NCBI RefSeq assembly: GCF_963675165.1
Contig: NC_087390.1
Coordinates: forward strand, 5,742,250-5,806,249
Length of the DNA: 64,000 nt
DNA from: Halichondria panicea
Taxonomy: Eukaryota > Porifera > Demospongiae > Suberitida > Halichondriidae
Direction: 5' to 3'
Position 1 is the first letter of the stretch; each line of letters opens with the position of its first letter. The translations under genes were made by a program, and so were the position numbers. The notes beneath the pieces were generated by a model. It was not told the DNA's origin, did not search any database, and saw nothing but the letters and a program-made list of their open reading frames with translations. Shown piece by piece: positions 1 to 11,100 of the stretch.

Positions 1-1119
1 GTTATCAACATAAACCGAATTATGCCAAACCACTTATATCTAGTAATGGAACAGCAGACTTGTTGTTTGTTTGTGTGGCACTATGCAAAGTGTCTATAAG
101 TACTAAACAAGCTGCTACCACACAACCTATTCAAACCATGCATGCTACACTGCTGACAGCAAGGCCACTGGTGTATAGAGACACCCTTACTGGAAATAAC
201 AAAATTTTAAGCAGAAATGCTATACACACAATAGACCTCAAGTGTGTACAGAGCCTGCCAAAGTGTGGTCCCACTGTGTGTACACTGTAGCTAGTGGGTT
301 GACTTTGTGTTCTCTCTAATAAGGTTTGCATTTCAAGAGTAAGGTGAACATAATAGTATGTATGACACAAAGTAAGTTACAGCTACAGCTGCATGTACGC
401 TTTCAATACCGTAGTGTTTCAACACCAGTAATTTTAATCTCAGTGCGTGGGCCCTATAGTTTACAGTCTTTAATCCAAGCAGCCTGCAAAGATCCAAATT
501 GGAACCATGTGCAGCCAAGAATGTCCCACACAATAAATACCGTTAGCCTAACCATAATCACAACTATCACAAGACTGTTTTTTATTTTCAATATTATTCA
601 TACTCCACCAACTCTAGACATAACAACCTCCTTTTATCTAGTCAGGTGATGCAATAAAGGTGAAATGATTCTGGGATGACTTTTATAAGTACAATATTTA
701 CCAACACACAGTAAAAATAAACTTAGGAACAAAAAACACTTTCACAATTTTAGAGTCCCTAAAATGAGTCATGTGAGCTAGGCCAGCAGGTTTAAAAATA
801 GCCAGTGAGCTATGATCATAATTCTCCCAGACTTGGTAGATTAGACTAATTTTGCTCCCCTTAATCTATTAAAACATCTGAGCTTTGGAACATTGTAATT
901 TTTGGCAGGGGCCACATGAGATCACTTGCATACCGTATAGCGGGTAATTTTTCTTGGTGTAAATTTTCGTATTCATAAACTACCACGTCGTATTTTAAAT
1001 ATTCGCATAGCTCAGGATAGTGGCGTTGTAATTTCGTAATTTTAATTTTCACATGATGGTCTATAATACGAAAATTAAAATAACCCGCTATATGGTAGTT
1101 ATAATTACAAGGGACTTAC
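1..1119. other. HDAC intron (partial); no coding exon seen
   Basis: Lies 3' of the last visible HDAC exon in the direction of transcription. I find no sequence resembling the missing HDAC C-terminus on the minus strand. Short reading frames on both strands have no recognisable similarity. The only structured part is the inverted-repeat element at 931-1096. Confidence 0.5.
931..1096. mobile_element. MITE-like element with TACCGTATAGCGGGTA termini
   Basis: The left end reads TACCGTATAGCGGGTAATTT and the right end is its near inverse (AAATAACCCGCTATATGGTA). About 166 bp, AT-rich, non-coding. Members or fragments of the same family recur at 5776-5894, 9190-9375, 15509-15706, and inside the receptor-kinase introns (26793-26975, 27320-27498 and their copies). 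Shared termini with variable interiors suggest a non-autonomous DNA transposon family. No target duplication could be defined. Confidence 0.6.
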
Positions 1120-3568
1120 CCTCCCTCCAGCGCCAAGGCAACTCGTCCCGCCCCCACACTCATAAGCATTCTCGTCAGTACAGAGAAGCACTTTGGTGAC
1201 ACGCTATACCCTCCGAGTGTGGGCGGATGTCCCTCTGTGGCGTTGAAGCCGGCCGACACCAGGATGAGGTCTGGGTTGAACTCCCGACAGATGGGCACCA
1301 CGAGGGAACGGAACACGGACAAGTACTCAGCATCTCCGAAGTTGGACACTGTACGCATTGGAGTGAAAACACTCACTATAAAGCTACAGTTATTGTGGCC
1401 TTACATATAGTAACATGATTACAGCTTGGAGTTTTGCAATTATTAAAAATAAGGCGTAACACATAATTATTCCCTAAATGCATATCCAACATAAACAAAT
1501 TTTTTTTAAATAATAATAATTAATGATGTATTAGGACTTTACTTGTCACGCCCTGGAAGTTCTGAGAGCCAGAGAATGCCACGTTCACGTTGAACCCAAG
1601 CCCCGCCCCCGAGCCAATCTCCTCTGGCCGCCCAGTCCCTGGGAAAAACGTTCCGTTGTCGTAGCGATGGACCGAAATGTAGAGGACATTGGAATTGTCG
1701 TAGAAAATCTGTTGAGTACCGTTGCCATGGTGAATATCCTGTGGTGGAGGAGGCAATAAAGAATAAAAATTTTATTTAACTGGCCTCGCAAAAATGCATT
1801 TTTTTGTAAATACACAATGGGTAAGGATGGTTACAGACACAAGCACTCACCCAGTCCACAATAGCCACTCGCTTGTTCTTGGAGAGCATTGATTTGGCCG
1901 CCACTGCCACATTGTTGAAGTAACAGAACGCCCTGCAGAGGAGGGGGGAGGTCACTGGTGAGCGGAGTACATACTGGTTACATCATTTTTATTGTAAATT
2001 CACTATTATGTAAGCTATTATACAATGTCATGTGCACTTGACAATTGTTGAAACATCACACGCGCACAGACTAATAGGTGTGCAAATATCTTGCAACAAT
2101 GGTGAATGTAAATCAAAGGAATTTAGACACACACTTTCTAATTGTCAAATGTTTTTGAAAAGCTTGTTTTGCGGCAATACCTACAATTCTGATAAGTACG
2201 TATGATAGCAGTCACCCCTCGGGCAGACCAACAGTGGCTATAATAAGGGCCAGGTCCAAACACATGCTATGGAGAGACTTTGGAGCCCATTAACCTGGCT
2301 GTATCATAGAGGGTGGCCTGCTAACACAGGTCCAAACACATGCTATGGAGACTTTGGGGCCCATTAACCTGGCTGTATTATAGAGGGTGGTCTGCTAACA
2401 CAGGTCCAAACACATGCTATGGAGACTTTGGGGCCCATTAACCTGGCTGTATCATAGAGGGGGACCACAATATGTGACCGCCCTAAAAGTCTCCATAGCA
2501 TGTTGTTAGCAGGCCACCCTCTTTATTACAGCATCTGTTGGTCTGCCCAAGAGTGACCATCATAGACATACAGTACACAGACATTGCATTGTACTCACTA
2601 CTCACATAGCCTGGTTTGGGAGGGCGTGATGACCGGGAGGTCTCACAAAGGCAAACCCATTTCGAACCTCTCCACTCAGAATCTTATCAGCCAGCTCAAT
2701 CACTGAGCCTACAGCCTGATAGAGAGAGAGAGAGGGGAAGAAGATCGAGTAACAGATTTGAAATATGCACATAAGTGGCCAACTTTATTTATACTGAAGA
2801 GAAATTAAAAGCATAGCATAGCAAAACTTTTCCTAAACCCACTGTAAGATGTATACATACATGTACATGAACGCTTTTTGTTAGGAAAAAGAGTACATGT
2901 ACAATGGCTTGAAACAAGCAAGCCTGTATACTGTAGCTGGACTAAGACACCCTACACAAGACTTACCTCACATCAGGTGCATTATGATAGGTTTTTTTTA
3001 CGCATAATTTAAATACTGGTACTGTTGAAGAAAGACAATACATGACTGTACATTACAACATGAGCATACCATCCTAGCAGCGTTTGAGGTGTGGCTATCA
3101 TTCCAATAGGTGTCCCTGTCCACACCCACCCCCCCACACGTGAGGGGTACAAACGTTCGTGATGGATCCTTCCTCTCCTGACCTGGCTTACGTTGTGATG
3201 GTCTACCATAGAGACGAACGTGGTTCTCACTGTGTATGGACTGGAGCTCGGCCAGCGAGGACTTGCGTGCCCTCAGGCGCTGTGTGTGTGGGTATGGATG
3301 CGTGTGTGGGTGTGGATGTGTGTGTGGATGCGTGTGTGTGTGTGTGTGCGTGTGTGCGTACCCCTCACACTATCCACAGACTCCCTCACACTCACACCCC
3401 ACCCCTCACACAGCACACCCGCCCACTCACCCTACAGTTCATGACGACCTTGGTCTCGTGCAGGCGTGCCCAAATGCTCTGCAACCTCCCAGGGTGCTCC
3501 GGATGAGACCCCCCACAGTTACAAGAGTGCTTCAACATCATCGTGTCGTACACCAGTCCCGTTCCACC
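1120..3568 (-). CDS. HDAC4: HDAC deacetylase-domain exons (six exons)
   Basis: Six exons encode the deacetylase fold. Exon 3568-3431 carries [16 protein letters not shown] and [15 protein letters not shown], the start of the domain with the class IIa His/Cys zinc subdomain. Exon 3279-3070 carries [12 protein letters not shown] and [16 protein letters not shown]. Exon 2715-2606 has [12 protein letters not shown] with the catalytic His pair. Exon 1932-1851 has [13 protein letters not shown] and VAIVDW. Exon 1738-1543 has [14 protein letters not shown] with two zinc ligands (Asp, His). Exon 1348-1120 has [16 protein letters not shown] and [18 protein letters not shown]. In family members the last motif reads GFDA, where the Asp is the third zinc ligand. 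Here the codon at 1244-1242 is AAC (Asn). The rest of the domain is well conserved and has no frameshift, so this does not look like a decayed pseudogene. Confidence 0.93.
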
Positions 3569-4537
3569 CTACAAGCAGAAAGGATATGGAACTCCAATAA
3601 AACATATCCGAGGAAAATATTGAAATGTTTCTATAAGAAAACTGTATGCCTGTATAGCTAATGAAAGTATAGTCCTGTCTATAGCGGTCACTGACAGACC
3701 AACAGTGGCTGTATTATAGAGGTGGCCTGCTAACACAGGTCCAAACACATGCTATGGAGACTTTGAGGTTCATTAACCTGGCTGTATTATAGAGGGTGGC
3801 CTGCTAACACAGGTCCAAACACATGCTACGAAGACTTTGGGACCCATTAACCTGGCTGTATTATAGAGGGTGGCCTGCTAACACAGGTCCAAACACATGC
3901 TACGAAGACTTTGAGGTTTATTAACCTGGCTGTATTATAGAGGGTGGCCTGCTAACACAGGTCCAAACACATGCTACGAAGACTTTGAGGTTCATTAACC
4001 TGGCTGTATTATAGAGGTGGCCTGCTAACACAGGTCCAAACACATGCTATGGAGACTTTGAGGTTTATTAACCTGGCTGTATTATAGAGGGGTACCACTA
4101 TAGACAATCTAATTTCACTGTGCAATTCCAATAATTTAAAAACATGTACATGTACATGTACAACAAAAATATTGAAATGTCTCGATACTAAGAATTTGCC
4201 TACCTGTACAGGTAACTCCTGCCCTGATGATGGACTAGCCACACCCACATTTGGAGAGCCACGCCCATTATTAGACGCCCCGCTATCGTAGCTGTTGGTG
4301 GGCGTGAGTGCCTTGGGTGTGAGGCTGGGACTTCTGTTGATACCGTCCATAGATGAAGCCCTGCCCATTTCAGATGAGCTCCCACTGCTATTGGTCGCTG
4401 AGAGAACGGGTTTTGCGAAGGGAAGTGCCGAGTCTTTAGAGAGACGTTGCACTACTGGCTTGTGGATAGGAGCTTGTTGAGTCGGCACAAACTGTGTGTG
4501 TAGGGGGGGGGAGTGTGTGTGTGTGTGTGTGGGGTGG

Positions 4538-4581
<44 letters not shown>

Positions 4582-5098
4582 AGAACCCCTCTCCTACATG
4601 TAGAATGTATTTCGGGAGGCCATAATTTCACTAAAAAACAATCAATGTCTAAACTAAGATATGCAATCTGTAGCTCTAGACAAGGCCTATCTCATGGTGC
4701 TCAGATCACAGTTCTGAGAGGGACATCTCACAGTCAATTATGACAAAGCAGCGCGGATACAAGTATCATTGAAACACTCATATAGTATAAAGCCCCTCAA
4801 TTCACTCACTCTGGGTTGTGACATGTTTTGGAAGAGTATCTGTCTCTGCAGATTCAGTAGTTGTGCTTCTTGCATTTGTCGTAGCAACTGCTGTTTCTTC
4901 TGTAGCTCTTGTTGCTGGTGGAGGTGGAGTGCGGCCATTTGTTGCTGCTTCTCCTCAAACTGTTTACGTTCCAACACGGCTTGTTGAATCAGCCTGTGCG
5001 TGTGCGTGCGTGTGTGTGTGCGTGTGTGTGTGCGTGCGTGTGCATGTGTGCGTGTGTGCTGTGTGTGTGCGTGCGTGTGCATGTGTGCGTGTGTGCGT

Positions 5099-5137
<39 letters not shown>

Positions 5138-8100
5138 CGTGCGTGTGTGTGTGTGCGTGCATGTGCTACAATACTTGCAAGAACAATTATTTGTTGCACT
5201 TGTTGCTTTAGTTATACATGACACTGTACCTATTAAACCCCTAGGTTTAGTTCTACCCTTGATGTAGCTCCAATCACCCCCCCCCCACACACACCCAAAC
5301 CACACCTTTGCTGGTGCTCCAAGCACCCCCCCACACACACCCACACCACACCTTTGTTGGTGCTCCAAGCACCCCCCACACATATCACACCACACCTTTG
5401 TTGCTGCTCCAAGCACCCCCCACACAACACACACACACACACCCACACCACACCTTTGTTGTTGCTCCAAGTATCGCTGCTGCATCTGTTGACCTTGTAA
5501 CAATATCTGCTGCTGTTGCAACTGGAACTGTCTCATGAGAGGGTCGAATTGTCCACCCTCGTTAATGACAGGGGCAGACCCAAAGCCAGGGGCAGACACA
5601 CTCTCAGAGAGGGGTCGGCGTTGGATGCCTAACGAGAGGGTGTCTCCCATTAGGGCCACTGTGGGGGGTAACGCTGGAGGGGGGGCATGACAACGTGATA
5701 GCATAATAATAATTATTGTGATAACCCTCAGCTATCAAAAACCATACACTTTCACATGTTCATGCAAAAACAGATAAATAATTTTCGTGGGGTAAAACTT
5801 TCAAAATCGGTGAGTAAACATTTCTGCCTACGTTCCGATACGCCATGCCTACGTTTTCGTGGAGGTCAGCTTGCCCACGAAAATTACCCGCTATACTTGT
5901 ACATGTAGGGCACCTCTTTATTATAGCACTGGTCTGCCCAAGGATGTGACCACTACTGTAATGCAATTAAACCACCCACAGTCCCACACTGGCAGGTGAC
6001 CTCCTCATGGGGGGGGGGGGGGGGGGAGCACCTAGATACATTGTAGGATTACCTTGTGTGCAACCCATTCCATGCATGTATGTATGGGATAAAATTACTT
6101 CAATGTCTAGACAGGTAGGGCTTCCATGACTACCACAGCTAGGGCTATATAATCAACACATAAAATGTACAGGGATGTGCCCTGGTGGTTGGTGGTGGTG
6201 GTTGGTACGTATACAAAAATATCACCTCCTATAATTATATATAAAATAAAAATTTTTTTAAATGTTAAACTGAGATTAAGGACTGAAAATAGCCACAACT
6301 TCGAGAAAATGCTGAGCACTTTCACTGTTAGCAATTAAATTGGCACAGGGTGAGGACTGAGATACAATAAATGATATAAACTACACTGTGCTCACCTGAC
6401 ATGGTGCTAGAAGAGTCACTGGATGAGTTGGAGGGGGTGGGCGATGACGTGGCACTGTTAGACCCCGCCCCCGTAGTCGGCTGGAGCTGAAAAGTGGGCG
6501 TGGCCCCGGCTGGGATACCGAGTGGCCAGAGAGCCATAGGGAACTGGAACAGCTCGCCAGGACCACCCGTACTACCAGCTGTTGATGTAGGGAGCCCGAC
6601 ACTGTGGGAGGCCTGCATGGTGGGGGGTATAGTTCATGCACATGTGCCTGCATGGTGGGGGGTATAGTTCATGCACATGTGCCTGCATGGTGGGGGGTAT
6701 AGTTCATGTACATGTGCCTGCATGGTGGGGGGTATAGTTCATGTACATCGTGAATAATTATTTTTAACTTAACTAGGGGATGAAAAATAACACTCTCTTA
6801 TTTTACAGTTTACAGACACATTTGGGGAACAAAGTTTTGAGAGGTGACCTACACTGTAGCTTTGTTGAGGTTTTGAACACAAACTGTTTATTTAGGACCT
6901 CGCCATTACAAATATTATTGCTGCTTGCGCTTAAATCACACCCCTAAACCACACCCACCTGTAGCTTCCTGGATACCTCGGCGGCCTGTTGCTTCTGCTG
7001 CTGCTCCATTAGAACCATCATGTTCTTCTGCATGATCTCCAACTGTTCGTGACTAGTGGGTAACTTGTACAGTGCCTCCAGCTGCTCTTGAGTTGGTATC
7101 TGTGGCGAGTAATATTAGAGCATTCCTTAATATAGAACAGTCAACAGGGGAACGACAAATTAAAGTTAAAATGAGCACCGCAGTGCTAGAAATAAGAGAA
7201 TATTGTTTTAAAACTACGAAACACGATTTTAGTTAAATGCTGCGATACTTCAATCGGGTATAGGCCTCGAATAAAAGATACTTATTTATGCGATAATTAT
7301 GATGGGGCACTCGCCATCAATATCATTAGTTAGCATCACTGTACACTATTACTTTACAGGACAATCTCTCTCTAAAAAAAAGGGACAATTCCACTCTCAA
7401 TGTGCTTTGGAAGTTTCAACACACTAGTGTGACTTACTCTTGCTGTAGTGTTAGCCCCGCCCAGTGATAGCGGACTCATGGAGGGTGTGGTCTCATCCGA
7501 GGCTTCCGTCATTGTCCCCTCCACACGCAGCTGTCCCGTGGATGCCACCGTGGGTTTCCATTGGACGGAGGACGAATCTACAAAAGGAATAATAATATTA
7601 TAATGGAGCCTCTAGATCTATAACATACAGCGGGTACTTTTAAGGCATCAAATTTTTGCAGATTGCTCAAACTAAACATTTTGTAGATTTTATTTACATG
7701 AATAGCAATTCAAATGACCACACCCCCATAGTAGAGACCACACCCCCATAGTAGAGAGTATCGGAAGTAAACTACTCTTCGAGACACTAAATCCTTTAGG
7801 TTCGAGGTCAATCCTCGAAAATTTAGTCCCTGGAATATAAACAGTTGTGCTCACAAAGTTCACATAATTATGTTCGATGATCGCAAAACACTCTAGTGAT
7901 AAATGATGGTACCGTAGAGCGGGTAAATTTGGTAACAAATCGATTTGGGCAATTTGGTAAATCTAAGAAGCAGTTACAATTAAAGCTCCAAGAGTCATTT
8001 GCAGCAGGAGTTGACTCCTCGAGTATACACATGCTTGGAAATTAAAACCTTTCCAACAAATACCACCTCTTGTATAATTATACACACATAAGATGGTCTT

Positions 8101-11100
8101 CTTAATTACATCACATCACGTGTAACACACATCACGTAATTAAGATATTCAAACAAAACAAATTAATACTACTAAAGTAAGCATAGACAAGGTTCTGGTT
8201 CATATACAAGTAAATTAACATTCTTGCTGCTGGTTCAACGTGACACCAAAATACAGGTCGCTCACAGCATTCACTAGATGAAGAATTTTCTTCACTTCCT
8301 TCCATCCTTCAGACTTCATCACTCTCGAGCATGTGTCTTTGTCTTGAGTGATGAAGGACAGGACATGCTCCTTCATCTTGATCCCACCGTCACCACAGTC
8401 ACGACCGGCAAAAAGCAGAAAATGTGCAGCAGTGTCAATCTTGAGTTGTTTAGCAATTTCATTCTCACAGCGTGCTTTCAGACCAGGTAGCTCATACTTT
8501 TCAGCTGCAAACCATAATTCTTCTACCATGCTATCAATGTTTGGTGCCTCATCTGTGTAGAGGTACGTGATCATTTCCCTCCCAACTGCAAGAGTGATGT
8601 CATCGATTGTTACCTCATTTGATTCGGCTTCTTTCATACCAGTTTCAAACATTTTCTTAAAAACGGGCGATCGAGCCATAAGCATGAACTTGCTTGCCTG
8701 TACAAGCTCTTTCCCAGGGCCAAAGTACAGCATGACATCATTCAGACCTTCATCAGCCTCCAGTGTTGAAGATAACGCAGCAGAGAGAGTTGACTCTTGG
8801 GGTATTTTAAATACAGGATTCAGACGTAAGATGCATAACTCGACGAAAGTTGTCATATAATGCCTAGGTGTAACCATTTTAAGGTCAAAAGATTGACCCT
8901 TTTGTATCACAGCCAATCCAGATTCTTTTTTTCCACCATCCACATAGACAAAATAGCGTACTTCGGCAGATGTAGCTCCACTAAGCAAGCTAAGATGTAA
9001 TTTATGGGATTTGTAGGCTACTTCCCATTGGACATTACCATTGCTCGAGGACAGACACTTGGACTCTTCAGATGAAAGCAATTCAACCTTTGTAAAGTCG
9101 TCCGCTTCTGGGAGATAGTCATCTGATGTTGCCATGTTGCCATTTAAAAAGCATTTGTAGTTTCAAATTCAGTACTGTTAGTCTGGACACGCCCCAATTG
9201 AATTTTTGTATTCATGAACTACTCAATTATATTCATACAGCTCAGAATAGTGACGTATAACCTATTGCGCATAATTATTATTTTGCACTTTTAATTTTTG
9301 AATTAATGCTCTAAATACAAACATTTCCACCATACAAGTAATTAGTAATTATAAAAATAACCCGCTATACGGTATCCCCAATATGAAGTCTCTACAGTCA
9401 TGTAGATGTGGGCACCATTGGGACCTACATACAATTGTAGATGCTTGCAAAACATTCTAGTAATACGGTACTGTATAGCGGATAAATTTGGCGATTTATT
9501 TTGGTGAATCAAGATGAGTCGCTAAAATTAACAATCGCCAGCTTGATACTCGGTACCATATCGCACGAGATCAACGCCAAGAGGCTGTTCCCCAATGGTG
9601 TCCGTTATATGCCACTGCATACAGTAACACAGTTCTTCTTAATAATTATTATATCACATCACGTGTAACACACACGTCACAACACATCACATAACGTAAG
9701 TATACATATTTAAACAAAACGAATTTAAAGTAAAGCATAATTATATAGACAAGGTTCTGGATCATATATAAGTAAATTAACATTCTTGCTGCTGGTTCAA
9801 CGTGACACCAAAATACAGGTCGCTCACAGCATTCACTAGATAAAGAATTTTCTTCACTTCCTTCCATCCTTCAGACTTCATCACTCTCGAGCATGTGTCC
9901 TTGCCTTGAGTAATGAAGGACAGGACATGCTCCTTCAGCTTGATCCCACTGTCACCACAGTCACGACCGGCAAAAAGTAGAAAATGTGCAGCAGTGTCAA
10001 TCTTGAGCTGTTTAGCAATTTCATTCTCGCAATGTGCTTTCAAACCAGGTAGCTCATACTTTTCAGCTGCAAACCATAATTCTTCTACCATGCTGTCAAT
10101 GTTTGGTGTCTCGTCTGTGTAGAGGTACGTGATCATTTCCCTCCCAACTGCAGGAGTGATGTCATCGATTGTTACTTCATTTGATTCGGCTTCTTTCATA
10201 CTAGTTTCAAACATTTTTTTGAAAATGGGTGATCGAGCCATAAGCATGAACTTGCTTGCTTGTACAAGCTCCTTCCCAGGGCCAAAGTACAGCATGACAT
10301 CATTCAGACCTTCATCAGCCTCCAGTGTTGAAGATAACGCAGCAGAGAGAGTTGACTCGTGGGGAATTTTAAATACAGGATTCAGATGTAAGATGCATAA
10401 CTCGACATAGGTTCTAACATTATAATAATCATAATCATTCAATTTAGCCATTTTAAGGTCGACAGAAATACTCTTTTGTATCACAGCTAATCCAGAAGAG
10501 ACATCCTTTACATCCTTTACCCTTTCTCCATTTTTCTGAATAAAATTATACCTATAAACAAAATAGCGTACTTGGGCAGATGTAGCTCCACTAAGCAAGC
10601 TAAGGTGTAGAGTATAGGATTTGTAGGCTACTTCCCATTGGACGTTACCATTGCTCGAGGACAGACACTTGGACACTTCAGACGAAGACAATTCAACTTT
10701 TGTAAAGTTGTCTGCTTCTGGTAGACAGATATCTGATGTTGTTTCCATTTATTGTAATTTCAAATCTAGTGCTCTTAGTCTGGCCACGCCTTCCCAAATT
10801 TGAAATGATTGTGGTGTGTGAAACCGCATGGTGGGCAGTTGTGTAAACTCAGCATCATGTGCATCTACTGATTAGATACATCATCAATGTACTACAAGAA
10901 GATGGTAGGCAGTAAAGAAGGAAATGATGTACTCTGAGCCGGTGGCAGAGTGCCGCCTTCCTCTAGTACATTCGGACCCCAGCGAGCCAATTGGTTACAT
11001 TTGCCCGGACCGTGTCCACAACCTCTCCCCCGCTGACGGGTGGTCGCTCAGAACCCTGAACTCAAACTAACTATCTTAACATACGTTGTTTTTATCGACA

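Noticed and set aside
4738-5704. Apparent Thr-His or Cys-Val repeat proteins from GT/CA tracts (also 22087-22435, 41005-41364, 58085-58427)
   Set aside because: These are frames through dinucleotide repeats in introns. Only the short HDAC exons inside 4738-5704 are coding.
8567-8860. Plus-strand frames across the MATH/BTB genes (also 10129-10410)
   Set aside because: Antisense shadows of the well-conserved minus-strand proteins.
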